The translations under genes were made by a program, and so were the position numbers. The notes under the pieces are model-generated. The model searched no databases. It was not told where the DNA came from and worked only from the letters and a program-made list of their open reading frames with translations. Of a DNA stretch of 60,650 bases, positions 51,832 to 60,650 are shown piece after piece (within the stretch, counting starts at the first letter, position 1; every line of letters begins with the position of its first letter). This stretch comes from Terriglobia bacterium. GTDB taxonomy: Bacteria > Acidobacteriota > Terriglobia > 20CM-2-55-15. The stretch is from the NCBI GenBank assembly GCA_036496425.1, contig DASXLG010000250.1, positions 1 through 60,650 of the forward strand, in the 5' to 3' direction.

Positions 51832-53394
51832 ATGAGTAAAACGCGATTGCTTTATCTCACCTTGATCATCGCAACCCTCACGATCGGTGTGGTCATTGGC
51901 ACGATCGTCTCGGGTGGGGTCAAAGCGGGCGAGCAGAAGGCGCAGACGCTCGTCATCCCCGATCCGGTTTCGCTCTCCAATGCGTTTTCGCAGATCGCCG
52001 CGAATCTGGATCCCGCAGTCGTCAATATCAGCACCGAGGCCGCTCCTGAGAATCCGGTCCGCAATCGAGGCGGAAACCGCGGCCAGAACCAGGATCCGCG
52101 GCAGGTCGATCCATTCGATTTCTTCAACTTCTTCGGAAATCCGGATGCGCCGAATCCGAATGAGAAAGTTCGCAGCCTGGGCACCGGTTTTATTGTCGAT
52201 AAAGCCGGCTTTATTATTACGAATCATCACGTCGTCGACAAAGCCATCAAGATTACGGTTCGCCTGGAAGACAAATCGGAATTCAGCGCAAAACTCATCG
52301 GCAGCGATGACGACACCGACCTTGCGGTTATCAAGATCGAAGCGGGGCGTGATCTGCCCGTCGCGAAGTTCGGGAATTCCGAGTCCGTTAAAGTCGGCGA
52401 CTGGGTGCTCGCGATCGGGAGTCCGTTCTCCCTGGATCACACTGTCACTCATGGCATCATCAGCGCGAAAGGCCGCGATCAACTGCCGGGCAGCGAAACC
52501 AAAGGCTTCCAGCCGTTCCTTCAAACCGATGCGGCGATCAACCCCGGTAACAGCGGCGGTCCGCTGGTGAATATGGCGGGCGAGGTGATCGGCATCAATA
52601 CTGCCATCATTTCCGAAACACGCCAGTCCGCAGGACTGGGTTTTGCATTGCCGTCGAACGTCGCGGTGAAGGTGTACAACCAGCTGGTTCAAGGCGGTAA
52701 GGTCACCCGCGGTGGTATCGGTATCCAATACCAGCCGAATCAGGATCCAAAGCTCTGCCATGCTTATGGCTTGGCCGCGGAGTGCGGCGTGTTTGTCCAG
52801 AATGCGCCGGCCGGTGGTCCGGCTGCCAAAGCCGGGATACGCGAGGGCGATGTCATCACCGAAATTGATGGTATAAAGACGCCGAATGGTACGGCGCTGT
52901 TGAATATCGTGGCGGACAGCCCGGTCGGTAAAACCATCCGGGTCAAAGTCAATCGAGACGGTAAGGAAATGACGTTCCCGGTGATGATCGTCGACCGTCA
53001 GGAGATCCTCACGACCGATCGCGCCAGCAACGGCGGCGGTGGCGGCCCCGATAACGGCGGCGACCAGGGCGAGACTTCACAAGCCAAGCTCGGCATCCGC
53101 GTTCAGGCCATCACCCCCGACATGGTTCGCCAGTTGCACCTGAGCTCTCCGGACGGCGTTTACGTTTCGGCCGTCGATCAGGACAGCGTGGCAGACGATG
53201 CCGGTATCCAGCGGGGCACCATCATCACCCGCGTGATTGCCGGAACTCAGCACCTCGATATCCACAATCTGGACGACTTTACGCGCGCGGAACGCCAGAT
53301 GAAGTCCGGCATGGATGTCGCGTTTATGGTCATGCAGCGCGACCAGCAGAGCGGTGCCTATCGTTCCGGCTTCGTGGCGGTGACGGTACCGTAG
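51832..53394 (+). CDS. htrA: Do/HtrA-family periplasmic serine protease
   Basis: A 520-residue protease with an N-terminal membrane anchor or signal (LLYLTLIIATLTIGVVIGTIV). The triad is His133 (TNHHVV), Asp163 (DTDLAV) and Ser241 (NPGNSGGPL). PDZ1 spans about 285-385 and PDZ2 about 410-515. A proline/asparagine-rich linker and a variable loop (PENPVRNRGGNRGQNQDP) precede the protease core. It degrades or refolds damaged envelope proteins. TATAAT at 51786-51791 is a possible -10, but its -35 is poor. Confidence 0.93.
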   Translation: MSKTRLLYLTLIIATLTIGVVIGTIVSGGVKAGEQKAQTLVIPDPVSLSNAFSQIAANLDPAVVNISTEAAPENPVRNRGGNRGQNQDPRQVDPFDFFNFFGNPDAPNPNEKVRSLGTGFIVDKAGFIITNHHVVDKAIKITVRLEDKSEFSAKLIGSDDDTDLAVIKIEAGRDLPVAKFGNSESVKVGDWVLAIGSPFSLDHTVTHGIISAKGRDQLPGSETKGFQPFLQTDAAINPGNSGGPLVNMAGEVIGINTAIISETRQSAGLGFALPSNVAVKVYNQLVQGGKVTRGGIGIQYQPNQDPKLCHAYGLAAECGVFVQNAPAGGPAAKAGIREGDVITEIDGIKTPNGTALLNIVADSPVGKTIRVKVNRDGKEMTFPVMIVDRQEILTTDRASNGGGGGPDNGGDQGETSQAKLGIRVQAITPDMVRQLHLSSPDGVYVSAVDQDSVADDAGIQRGTIITRVIAGTQHLDIHNLDDFTRAERQMKSGMDVAFMVMQRDQQSGAYRSGFVAVTVP

Positions 53395-53399
53395 GGGCA

Positions 53400-53505
53400 G
53401 GAACACAAGAAGCACAATAATAGAGGCTGCGCGCTATCGCGCTTGCGCTCCGCAAGCACAAGAAAGGGCTGCCCTTTCTTGTGCTTTTTGTGCTTCTTGT
53501 GTTCC
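53400..53505. repeat. nested inverted repeat with CACAAGAAG arms
   Basis: The outer arms GGAACACAAGAAGCACA (53400-53416) and its exact complement (53489-53505) enclose an inner hairpin, GCACAAGAAAGGGC facing GCCCTTTCTTGTGC. The stretch between htrA and the ligase gene is almost entirely repeat. The right side supplies no good T-run. Shares the CACAAGAAG word with 25848-25974. Confidence 0.85.
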
Positions 53506-53515
53506 GGTTAAGTAG

Positions 53516-54229
53516 ATGTGGAAGCTGATCATTGATGGGGCGCGGGACGGTGCAAGTAATATGTCCATTGATGCGGCCTTGCTGGATGAGGTCGAATCTG
53601 CTCCCGCGCCGCGCACCATCGTCCGGTTCTATGGCTGGCAAACTCCGACAATATCCCTGGGCCGGAATCAGAAAATCGATAAGGCCGTTGACACCGGATA
53701 TTGCCGGGCAAACGGCATCGATATCGTTCACCGGCCGACGGGCGGGCGGGCGGTGCTGCACGATGACGAGTTGACATATGCGGTGGTTTCAAGCGACTCG
53801 GATATCTTCGGCGACACGATCTACGGCAATTACAAACGCGTTTCGGAGGCTTTGTGCCTCGGTTATAACCGGCTCGGCGTGCCGGCAATTCTTGCGCCCG
53901 ACACCCGAAAGCCTTCCGGAGTTTCAGATGATGTGGACCTGCCTTGCTTCCTTTCCACCTCAAGATATGAGTTGATGGTAAGCGGCAGAAAAATCGTCGG
54001 CAGCGCCCAACGGCGGGTCCGCCGGAGCTTTCTGCAGCACGGTTCGATGCCCATCACCTGCGACCGGAGTACGCTGGCGCACGCCACCCGTATGGCGGAT
54101 GCCGCTCCTCTTGAGGCGGAAATGGCAGGGGTTGCGGAATTTCTCAGGGAAAGGCCCGGCCTCGACCTTTTTAGAGGAGCGTTTATCCGGGCGTTTCAGG
54201 ACTATTTTTCGATCGAATTCGTGTTATAA
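53516..54229 (+). CDS. lipoate-protein ligase A / octanoyltransferase (LipM type)
   Basis: A 237-residue biotin/lipoate transferase fold. RPTGGRAVLHDDELTYAV is the acyl-adenylate or octanoyl binding loop. ELMVSGRKIVGSAQRRVRRSFLQHGSM holds the invariant lysine. CFLSTSRYEL provides the cysteine typical of LipM octanoyltransferases, which use a thioester intermediate. It transfers octanoate or lipoate to E2/GcvH proteins. Starts ten bases after a palindromic element and ends eight bases before hrcA. Confidence 0.88.
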   Translation: MWKLIIDGARDGASNMSIDAALLDEVESAPAPRTIVRFYGWQTPTISLGRNQKIDKAVDTGYCRANGIDIVHRPTGGRAVLHDDELTYAVVSSDSDIFGDTIYGNYKRVSEALCLGYNRLGVPAILAPDTRKPSGVSDDVDLPCFLSTSRYELMVSGRKIVGSAQRRVRRSFLQHGSMPITCDRSTLAHATRMADAAPLEAEMAGVAEFLRERPGLDLFRGAFIRAFQDYFSIEFVL

Positions 54230-54237
54230 AAGGCGCT

Positions 54238-55290
54238 ATGGCGGTGAGAGAGGAAACCCGGACACTGGACGATCGAAACCGGGCCATTCTCAGACTTATC
54301 ATCCGTGCCTATGTGACTTCCGGAGAACCGGTTGGTTCGCGAACCCTTGCGAAGTCCATGGATTGGAAGTTCAGCCCGGCCACGATCCGTAACATCATGG
54401 CAGATCTCGAAGAGGAAGGATATCTGGCGCAGCCGCATACCTCTGCCGGCCGAATTCCATCGGAAAAGGGCTATCGTTTTTATGTCGACCATCTGCCGGA
54501 CTCCGGCAGAATCAGTAAGTCCGACGAGCGCTACATCAGCCGGATGCTCGCAGAAAGCGACAGCCCCGAAGACGTCATGTCGCGTGCCTCCATGGTGTTG
54601 TCCACGATTTCAAAGAACGTGGGCATCGTGATTGCGCCGCCCATGGGCGCCACGATTCTGAAGCACATTGAATTTCTCGATCTATCGGATGGCAAGATTC
54701 TCGTGCTTTTTGTATCCACCTCGGGTCTGGTACAGCGGAAGCTGATCCGGGTCGGCGAACGCTATACGCAGGAAGAACTCGATAAGGCCGGCCGGTATCT
54801 GGTCGAAAAGTTTTCCGGTAAAACGCTGACCGACATTCGTAACGAGTTATTGCGAATGATGCAGGCCGAGCGCTCCATCTTCGATCGCATGCTGTCGCTG
54901 CTTCAGACCTGGGGCGAAACCCTGAATGAGCCTGCGAGCGCGGAAAGCATCTATGTGCAGGGCGCCACGAACATGATTAATCAGCCGGAGTTTGCCGATG
55001 TCGAGCGGATGCGCATGCTGTTTCAGATGTTCGAAGAGAAGGGACGGCTGGTACAGATCCTGAACGAATGCATCGCGTCCAATCCTCCGGAAGGTGTCAA
55101 AATCGCGATTGGTTCGGAACTCGGCGTCCCGGACATGCGTGATTTCACGCTGATCACCGCCTCCTACGCGTCCGCCGACCGTACGACGGGATTCCTGGGA
55201 ATCATCGGCCCCACGCGCATGCAATACGAGCGAGGCATTTCGATTGTCGAATATCTGGGCCGGCTTGTCGGCGAGATGATCAACGCGTAG
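54238..55290 (+). CDS. hrcA: heat-inducible transcription repressor HrcA
   Basis: A 350-residue repressor of class I heat-shock genes. An N-terminal winged helix (LRLIIRAYVTSGEPVGSRTLAK, WKFSPATIRNIMADLEEEGYLAQPHTSAGRIPSEKGYRFYV) is followed by a GAF-like core with an inserted dimerisation region. It normally binds CIRCE elements. No TTAGCACTC-N9-GAGTGCTAA was found within this window, so its targets, for example groESL, are presumably elsewhere. Start close behind the ligase stop suggests co-transcription with it. Confidence 0.93.
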   Translation: MAVREETRTLDDRNRAILRLIIRAYVTSGEPVGSRTLAKSMDWKFSPATIRNIMADLEEEGYLAQPHTSAGRIPSEKGYRFYVDHLPDSGRISKSDERYISRMLAESDSPEDVMSRASMVLSTISKNVGIVIAPPMGATILKHIEFLDLSDGKILVLFVSTSGLVQRKLIRVGERYTQEELDKAGRYLVEKFSGKTLTDIRNELLRMMQAERSIFDRMLSLLQTWGETLNEPASAESIYVQGATNMINQPEFADVERMRMLFQMFEEKGRLVQILNECIASNPPEGVKIAIGSELGVPDMRDFTLITASYASADRTTGFLGIIGPTRMQYERGISIVEYLGRLVGEMINA

Positions 55291-55305
55291 CTTGCGCTTA
55301 AGCGC

Positions 55306-55333
55306 CTGACAAGAACGCAAAAACCCATATAAT
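55306..55333 (+). promoter_or_regulatory. sigma-70 promoter of grpE, probably leaderless
   Basis: CTGACA (55306-55311), a 16-bp spacer and a perfect TATAAT (55328-55333). The ATG of grpE is at 55341, seven bases after the -10, where the transcript itself should begin. No Shine-Dalgarno can fit, so the mRNA would start at or next to the start codon. Confidence 0.65.
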
Positions 55334-55340
55334 TGTTGCT

Positions 55341-55868
55341 ATGGAAGAGAACGACAAGTACCAGAGCGTTGCCGCAGACCAGGATTTGCCGCAGACTGTG
55401 CCGCCTGAGCAACAGGAGATCGAAACCCTTAGGAAAGAAAGGGATGACTTGTTCGACCGGTTGCTGCGCAAACAGGCGGAGTTCGAGAACTTCAGAAAAC
55501 GCATGGAGCGCGAGAAAGCGGAGTACGTGCAGTTCGCATCGGCGGATCTGGTGAAGGAACTGCTGAACGCGCTTGATTCCTTCGATCTCGCGATCCGGAA
55601 CGCCGCCGCCGAAGGCAAAAAAGGCGAGAATATGCTGCGCGGTTTCGAACTGATCTATAAACAGCTTCAGGATACGCTTACACGTTTTGGCCTGAAGCCT
55701 TTGGAAGCGAAGGGCAGGCAGTTCGATCCCAATTTCCATCAGGCAGTTTCCACAAAAGCCACGAATGAAGCCGAAGAAAACACCGTCATCGAAGAGATGA
55801 GGAAAGGGTACACGCTGAACGGGCGGCTGCTTCGGCCGGCAATGGTCACAGTTTCAGTGAAGGAATAA
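55341..55868 (+). CDS. grpE: nucleotide exchange factor GrpE
   Basis: A 175-residue partner of DnaK that releases ADP. An N-terminal coiled coil ([38 protein letters not shown]) is followed by the four-helix and beta-wing part. [54 protein letters not shown] is the family signature. The stop lies seven bases before the dnaJ start, suggesting coupled translation. Confidence 0.95.
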   Translation: MEENDKYQSVAADQDLPQTVPPEQQEIETLRKERDDLFDRLLRKQAEFENFRKRMEREKAEYVQFASADLVKELLNALDSFDLAIRNAAAEGKKGENMLRGFELIYKQLQDTLTRFGLKPLEAKGRQFDPNFHQAVSTKATNEAEENTVIEEMRKGYTLNGRLLRPAMVTVSVKE

Positions 55869-55875
55869 CGAACAA

Positions 55876-57000
55876 TTGAGCGGAAAACGCGATTATTACG
55901 AGGTGCTCGGCGTATCGCGCACCTCCAGCGACCAGGAGATCAAGAGCGCATACCGCAAGCTTGCGCTCCAATACCATCCGGACCGCAACCCGGGCAACGA
56001 AGAAGCCGAAGAGGCGTTCAAGGAAGCGGCTGAAGCCTATTCCGTTCTGAGCGATTCGCAGAAACGCGCCAATTATGAACGCTTCGGACATGCCGGCGTT
56101 GGCGGCGCCGGGGGCGCCGGCGGATTTGATCCGAGCGTCTTTGCGGACTTCAGCGATATTCTCGGCGACATCTTCGGGTTCGGTGATTTGTTTGGCGGCG
56201 GCGGCCGCCGCGGCTCACGCGTGCAGCGGGGCGCCGATCTCCGCTACGATATTCAGCTTTCTTTTGAAGAAGCTGCCTTCGGAGTCACCAAAAAGATCAA
56301 AGTGCCGCGTCATGAAACGTGCGCGGAATGTGGCGGAACGGGAGGCGAGAAAGGATCGGCGCCAACCACCTGCCAGACCTGTAACGGTTACGGCCAGGTC
56401 CGTTTCCAGCAGGGCTTCTTCAGTATCACCCGCACCTGCAACCAGTGCCATGGCACCGGACAGATGATCAAGCACCGCTGCGCGGCGTGTCACGGCGAAG
56501 GACGGCTTGTCCGCGAAAAGATTCTCGAGCTGAAAATCCCGGCTGGAGTGGATAACGGTACGAAACTGCGTGTGACCGGCGAGGGCGATTCCGGAGGAAA
56601 AGGCGGGCCTGCGGGTGATTTGTATGTCGTGCTCGATGTTCACGATCACGAGTTCTTCGAACGGCGGGAACACGACCTCTTCTGCCACATTCCGGTTTCG
56701 TTTCCACAGGCCGCGCTCGGCGCGCAGATCATGGTGCCGACTCTCGAGAAGGAAGAAGAGAAGTTGTCGATCCCGGGCGGAACCCCGACCGGTTCCACAT
56801 TCCGGATCAAGGGCCGCGGCATTTCCAAGCGCGGCGGGTCGGCGCGGGGCGATCTTTACGTCACTGTCAACGTCGCGGTTCCGGCCAAGCTGACGCGTGA
56901 GCAGAAGGAACTGTTGACGAAGTTCTCTTCCACGATCGAAACTGAGAACAAGCCGATTCAGAAGAAGATTCTCGAGCGCGTTAAAGAAATTTTCTCGTGA
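55876..57000 (+). CDS. dnaJ: chaperone DnaJ (type I Hsp40)
   Basis: A 374-residue co-chaperone from a TTG start. The J domain (about 6-70) carries HPD at 34-36. A Gly/Phe-rich region (75-125) is followed by four CxxCxGxG zinc-finger repeats ([32 protein letters not shown]), then the C-terminal substrate domains. All four repeats are intact. dnaK is not in this window. It ends 13 bases before prmA. Confidence 0.95.
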   Translation: MSGKRDYYEVLGVSRTSSDQEIKSAYRKLALQYHPDRNPGNEEAEEAFKEAAEAYSVLSDSQKRANYERFGHAGVGGAGGAGGFDPSVFADFSDILGDIFGFGDLFGGGGRRGSRVQRGADLRYDIQLSFEEAAFGVTKKIKVPRHETCAECGGTGGEKGSAPTTCQTCNGYGQVRFQQGFFSITRTCNQCHGTGQMIKHRCAACHGEGRLVREKILELKIPAGVDNGTKLRVTGEGDSGGKGGPAGDLYVVLDVHDHEFFERREHDLFCHIPVSFPQAALGAQIMVPTLEKEEEKLSIPGGTPTGSTFRIKGRGISKRGGSARGDLYVTVNVAVPAKLTREQKELLTKFSSTIETENKPIQKKILERVKEIFS

Positions 57001-57013
57001 CGGGCTAACAGGC

Positions 57014-57874
57014 ATGTCCTGGAACCAGCTCACCCTCGATGTCCCGGATGAACTTATCGACGCCGTCGTCGGAGAACTTGCCGGCAATGATGTCGCCGGT
57101 ATCTGGGAAAGTCCGTCGCCCGAAGCGGGCTTGACGCGGCTCGTCCTTTACTTCCACCAGCGATCGAACCTCCACGACATCGAGAACGCCGTAGGGTCCA
57201 TTTTTCAGCGCTCCCAGAAACAGAATCCCTCCATTTCGCGGGCCGTCGTCGAGGACCGCGACTGGACGGCGGAATGGAAAAAGTCGTACACGAGTTTCCC
57301 CATCGCCGATGATTTCTTTGTCATCCCCAGCTGGGAGGATTCGATCTGTCCCGAGGACCGTCTTCCCATTCGCATCGACCCGGGACAGGCGTTCGGAACA
57401 GGGACCCACGAAACCACCCAGATCACCATGGAAGCCCTGGCCCGGTGGGTCGAGCCGGATCATGCCGTTCTCGATGTCGGCACGGGCTCGGGAATCCTGG
57501 CGATTGCCGCGCGGCTGCTCGGCGCGAAACTCATCTTTGCCTGTGACAATGATCCGGTCGCAAGCGAGGTTGCCCGCGCCAATATCCTGCGCAACGCCGA
57601 AGACGCCGTTTTCGTATTCTGCGGATCGCTGGATGCGGTAAGGAGCGCTTCGGCCCGCCTGATCCTGGCAAATCTCACGGCCGACGTTATTACGAACCTG
57701 CTTCCTGAATTCAACCGCGTGCTTGCGCCTCAAGGCGTCGCGATCCTTTCGGGGATTCTCCTGGAGCAGGCCGAAGATCTGCGCGACCACATGACGCACT
57801 ACGGATTCAGTATCCACGAAGAGATTACACGAGGCGAGTGGCTGGCCGTGGTGATCGAGAAACATGGCCGTTAG
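57014..57874 (+). CDS. prmA: ribosomal protein L11 methyltransferase
   Basis: A 286-residue SAM-dependent methyltransferase. The N-terminal substrate-binding domain (1-110) is followed by GQAFGTGTHETTQ, LDVGTGSGILAIAA (SAM motif I) and LANLTADV. It trimethylates L11 amino groups. The last codons overlap the rsmE start by 11 bases. Confidence 0.94.
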   Translation: MSWNQLTLDVPDELIDAVVGELAGNDVAGIWESPSPEAGLTRLVLYFHQRSNLHDIENAVGSIFQRSQKQNPSISRAVVEDRDWTAEWKKSYTSFPIADDFFVIPSWEDSICPEDRLPIRIDPGQAFGTGTHETTQITMEALARWVEPDHAVLDVGTGSGILAIAARLLGAKLIFACDNDPVASEVARANILRNAEDAVFVFCGSLDAVRSASARLILANLTADVITNLLPEFNRVLAPQGVAILSGILLEQAEDLRDHMTHYGFSIHEEITRGEWLAVVIEKHGR

Positions 57875-58583
57875 GTCGATCTATCTTGCCGAGCCTGCAA
57901 TCGCGGAGAATCGAATTCACATCAGTGGAGAAGAGCACCGCCACCTTATGGTGGCGCGGGCCGAGGCCGGTGAGGCCGTCGAAATTTTCGACGGCAAGGG
58001 CAGTGTCTGGACCGCGGTCGTGGAATCGATTGGCAAACACGCGACGATCGCGGGAATAAGGCAGTCCCGGAAAGTAGAGCGCGATAAGGCCGAGGTTATC
58101 CTCGGTCTCGCGCTGATCCGAATGGCGGCCTTTGAGCTGGCGCTGGAAAAGGCCGTCGAAGTCGGCGTCTCCAGGATTGTGCCTTTTCCGGCAAGCCGTT
58201 CCAATGCCGTGCCCGGAAACCGGCATGACCGCTGGCTGCGCATCCTGATCGAGGCAGCCAAACAATCCAAACACTATTACCTGCCCGCTCTGGATTTACC
58301 CCGAAGTTTTGCCGAAACGATCTCCCTGACCGCTTCGTCGAAGATACTATTTGCCGAAAACGGCGGCGGCCCGCTCAAACCCGCGCTTTCCGGCTCGCCG
58401 GTCTTGTATCTTGTGGGACCGGAAGGCGGCTGGACGGACGCGGAACTCGTCTCGGCGCGCAGCGCAGGTTTCAAAGCGGTGTCGCTTGGAACTGAGATTC
58501 TGAAGGCGGAAACAGCGGCCATCGTCGGCGGAGCTCTTATCCGGTATGCAATTTCCCCTGCCCGGGCTAGCGAATCCTGTTAA
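57864..58583 (+). CDS. rsmE: 16S rRNA (uracil-1498-N3)-methyltransferase
   Basis: A 239-residue SPOUT-fold enzyme. LALIRMAAFELALEKAVEVGVSRIVPF is the SPOUT core, and VGPEGGWTDAELVSARSAGFKAVSLGTEILKAETAA the knotted SAM site. A start codon inside the prmA 3' end suggests coupled translation. prmA-rsmE neighbours are common in bacteria. Confidence 0.94.
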   Translation: MAVRSIYLAEPAIAENRIHISGEEHRHLMVARAEAGEAVEIFDGKGSVWTAVVESIGKHATIAGIRQSRKVERDKAEVILGLALIRMAAFELALEKAVEVGVSRIVPFPASRSNAVPGNRHDRWLRILIEAAKQSKHYYLPALDLPRSFAETISLTASSKILFAENGGGPLKPALSGSPVLYLVGPEGGWTDAELVSARSAGFKAVSLGTEILKAETAAIVGGALIRYAISPARASESC

Positions 58584-58629
58584 AATACGAATTCCATTAT
58601 TTGTAAAGGATCCTTCCAACACACTCGAA

Positions 58630-59244
58630 ATGACAACGGAGCCCGAATATCAACCTGTCTCGGAAACCGAGACCCAAACCAGAACACTGCCGAACCCCGC
58701 GGCTGTTGCAGCCGCGCCGGCCGGACCGACCATCGTCGGAGAAATTCGCGGCTGGGCCCGCGACGTTTTCTTCGCGATCGGTACGGCGATCCTCATCGTT
58801 GTTTTCCTGTATCAACCTGTAAAAGTCGAAGGCACCAGCATGTTGCCGGAACTGGTCGATCAGGAACGCATTTTCGTCAACAAGTTCGTTTATAAGATCG
58901 AGAAAATTCAGCGGAAGGATATCGTGGTGTTCTGGTACCCGCTCGACCCGACGAAATCCTACATCAAGCGCGTCATCGGCATGCCCGGCGACGTGGTCGA
59001 GGTCCGCCGCGGGATTATCTATGTCAACGAGAAGCCGCTGGATGAGCCCTATCTCCTGCCCGAATTCATCGATCACCGCACCTATCCCCCGGTATACGTC
59101 GAGCCTGGACACTATTACGTCCTCGGCGATCACCGCAACCAATCGAACGACAGCCGCATGTGGGGGCAGGTCCCGGAGAAATACATCTACGGAAAAGCCG
59201 TTTTCAGATATTGGCCGATGAACAAATTGGGATCCTTAGATTGA
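58630..59244 (+). CDS. lepB: signal peptidase I
   Basis: A 204-residue inner-membrane protease that removes Sec/Tat signal peptides. A cytoplasmic Pro/Ala-rich tail, one membrane helix (DVFFAIGTAILIVVFLY), then Ser70 (GTSMLPEL) and Lys113 (YIKRVIGMPGD) as catalytic dyad. GDHRNQSNDSR is box E. ATG 58630 is preferred over an upstream in-frame start because the longer N-terminus would fall inside the rsmE 3' end. The stop TGA overlaps the next ATG (TGATG). Confidence 0.92.
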   Translation: MTTEPEYQPVSETETQTRTLPNPAAVAAAPAGPTIVGEIRGWARDVFFAIGTAILIVVFLYQPVKVEGTSMLPELVDQERIFVNKFVYKIEKIQRKDIVVFWYPLDPTKSYIKRVIGMPGDVVEVRRGIIYVNEKPLDEPYLLPEFIDHRTYPPVYVEPGHYYVLGDHRNQSNDSRMWGQVPEKYIYGKAVFRYWPMNKLGSLD

Positions 59245-59405
59245 TGTGGGGGGACCGGCCAATGCCAATCCAGAAGGCCGCCGCTAAGCGCAAGTCCTAC
59301 AGCGCGAAGCCCAATCCCGCGAAGCGCAAGTGCGACAGCACGAAGCCCAATTCAAGGCGGTGTACCAACTACGGCTGGCCGGTGGGCCCGACATTTCAAA
59401 GATGA
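59244..59405 (+). CDS. 53-residue basic protein coupled to lepB and carA
   Basis: An ORF that starts in the lepB stop (TGATG) and ends in the carA start (ATGA). [19 protein letters not shown] onward, with a duplicated basic unit, [12 protein letters not shown] then [10 protein letters not shown], encoded by a 33-36-bp tandem duplication. A start at 59262 with GGGGGG upstream is an alternative. It contains two cysteines. It is unlike any family I know. The tight double coupling argues that it is translated, if only to carry ribosomes from lepB to carA. Confidence 0.5.
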   Translation: MWGDRPMPIQKAAAKRKSYSAKPNPAKRKCDSTKPNSRRCTNYGWPVGPTFQR

Positions 59406-60535
59406 AAAAGACGGCGACGTTGCTGCTCGAGGACGGGCGCGTTTTTCGCGGCAACGGACACGGCTTTGAAGGCGAAGCCGTTGGCGAAGTCGTTTTTAAT
59501 ACTTCAATGACGGGCTATCAGGAAATCCTGACAGACCCCTCTTATGCCGGCCAGATCGTCACCATGACGTATCCGCTGATCGGCAACACCGGCGTCAATC
59601 CGGAAGATGTCGAATCGCGGAAGCCCTTCCTCGAAGCGTTCATCGTCAAACGGCTCTCGCCGGTTCCCAGTAACTGGCGCACCACGGAGTCACTCGACGA
59701 TTACCTGTTGAAGCACAGGATCCCCGTCATCTCCGGAATCGATACGCGGGCCCTCGTGCGTCACATCCGTCTCAAAGGTTCGATGCGCGGAATCGTTTCA
59801 CTGATCGACCACGACGAAGCTTCGCTTCTGAAGAAGGTCAAGAAAGCGCCGGAAATGGTCGGATGGGACCTGGCTTCGAAGGTTACGATCGACAAGCCCT
59901 ACGACAACGGCGACAAGAACGTGAACTTCGTAGAGTTCTCGGGGCTGGCCGAGTTTGAGCCCTGTCCTGTTCATGTCGTCGCATACGACTACGGTATCAA
60001 GTCGCATATCCTGCGGAATCTGTCGCGCTGCGGCGCCACAGTAACCGTCGTGCCGTCGATGACGTCCGCCGAAGATGTGCTGGCGTTAAAGCCGGACGGC
60101 ATCTTTCTCTCGAACGGGCCCGGCGATCCCGAGCCGCTCGAATACGCCATCAAGAATGTGCGGGCGCTGATGGGGAAGAAGCCGATTTTCGGCATCTGTC
60201 TCGGGCATCAGATCATGGGTCTGGCTTTCGGCGGAAAGACATACAAGCTGAAGTTCGGACATCACGGCGGGAATCATCCGGTGCTGAATCTCGAAAGCAA
60301 GCAGGTCGAGATCACCGCGCAGAATCACGGTTTCGCGGTCGATCCGGACAGCCTGAATCTGAATGATGTGAATATCACGCACATCAATCTGAACGACGAT
60401 ACGCTCGAGGGGTTGCGGCATCGCACCATGCCACTCTTCAGCGTGCAGTATCACCCCGAGGCCTCGCCCGGGCCGCACGATTCGGCGTATCTGTTTGATG
60501 AGTTTGTGACGATGATGGAAGAATTCAAGAAGTAA
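59402..60535 (+). CDS. carA: carbamoyl-phosphate synthase small subunit
   Basis: A 377-residue glutamine-hydrolysing subunit for pyrimidine and arginine synthesis. ATG 59402 starts the conserved [17 protein letters not shown]; a frame upstream to 59330 is not conserved. The C-terminal class I glutaminase has [15 protein letters not shown] (Cys nucleophile) and [12 protein letters not shown] (His/Glu). No Shine-Dalgarno precedes the ATG, consistent with translational coupling through the ATGA overlap. carB would be expected downstream, outside the window. Confidence 0.95.
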   Translation: MKKTATLLLEDGRVFRGNGHGFEGEAVGEVVFNTSMTGYQEILTDPSYAGQIVTMTYPLIGNTGVNPEDVESRKPFLEAFIVKRLSPVPSNWRTTESLDDYLLKHRIPVISGIDTRALVRHIRLKGSMRGIVSLIDHDEASLLKKVKKAPEMVGWDLASKVTIDKPYDNGDKNVNFVEFSGLAEFEPCPVHVVAYDYGIKSHILRNLSRCGATVTVVPSMTSAEDVLALKPDGIFLSNGPGDPEPLEYAIKNVRALMGKKPIFGICLGHQIMGLAFGGKTYKLKFGHHGGNHPVLNLESKQVEITAQNHGFAVDPDSLNLNDVNITHINLNDDTLEGLRHRTMPLFSVQYHPEASPGPHDSAYLFDEFVTMMEEFKK

Positions 60536-60544
60536 TTAAGAATT

Positions 60545-60649
60545 AAAAATTAAGAATTGGGAGTTGAAACTCATTGCACTGTTCCAGAGACCGACATCTG
60601 CATTGAGAACAGATCAACCGCAACTCCTGATTCTCAATTCTTAATTTTT
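60545..60649. repeat. AT-rich imperfect inverted repeat after carA
   Basis: AAAAATTAAGAATTG with GGGAGTTG (60545-60566) faces CAACTCC and CAATTCTTAATTTTT (60621-60649); the right arm has seven extra bases. Its AT-rich make-up stands out from the rest of the window. It probably ends the carA transcript or is a palindromic repeat; the window ends inside the region. Confidence 0.75.
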
Positions 60650-60650
60650 G

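Noticed and set aside
54150-55340. CIRCE element near hrcA or grpE
   Set aside because: No TTAGCACTC/GAGTGCTAA pair found on inspection.

Overview
The window is bacterial chromosomal DNA, GC-rich and gene-dense. The best guess is a soil Acidobacteriota. The evidence is two Oar-like TonB receptors with N-terminal carboxypeptidase-regulatory domains, a bacterial enhancer-binding protein with several sigma-54 promoters, a six-domain S1 protein, a molybdenum hydroxylase operon, a DACNV-type diadenylate cyclase, and many intergenic palindromes. The phylum is inferred from gene content only.

Layout. 1-382 is a 41-bp tandem array of hairpin units. 696-4806 holds an MFS exporter, an HSL-type esterase, two tiny membrane proteins, an outer-membrane beta-barrel protein and a 64-residue protein. 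5086-8893 (minus) is a three-subunit aldehyde/xanthine dehydrogenase operon. 9196-9942 is a short-chain dehydrogenase. Three close matches to sigma-54 promoters precede the membrane-protein pair, the barrel protein and the dehydrogenase. The last two also share TTCGCGA-type upstream sites at exactly the same distance, so they look like one regulon. 10957-14996 is a decayed defence island: a PIN-like DUF4411 remnant, an hsdR with one frameshift, and scrambled coding debris.

14997-25780 (minus) is one long operon for guanidine or urea use as nitrogen: an ABC transporter, a GAF-GAF-ANTAR antiterminator, two DUF1989 proteins (UAAP1/UAAP2), a biotin-dependent urea/guanidine carboxylase and allophanate hydrolase. 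The carboxylase gene carries an in-frame palindromic element whose relative lies at 46936-46987. 25980-31317 holds a HAD phosphatase, a tRNA-Cys-like gene with an abnormal position 33, an M3 oligopeptidase, a cytochrome c, a MerR regulator and small secreted proteins. 31457-37358 holds two divergent TonB receptors.

37575-44065 (minus) holds a STAS protein, a sigma-54 activator, GlgC, OsmC-like and DinB-like proteins, Tag, a DAC-domain protein and a thioredoxin-like protein. 44127-48790 holds the S1 protein, a ribbon-helix-helix/PIN toxin-antitoxin pair, a fibronectin-like protein, a remarkable 20-bp/140-bp nested tandem repeat, and a truncated HNH nuclease with its partner. ssrA (tmRNA) lies at 49049-49400.

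49503-60535 (plus) is ordinary housekeeping: a coiled-coil protein, an aminotransferase, HtrA, a lipoate/octanoyl ligase, hrcA-grpE-dnaJ-prmA-rsmE, lepB, a 53-codon basic ORF coupled on both sides, and carA. Large inverted repeats of several sequence families sit in the intergenic gaps throughout.
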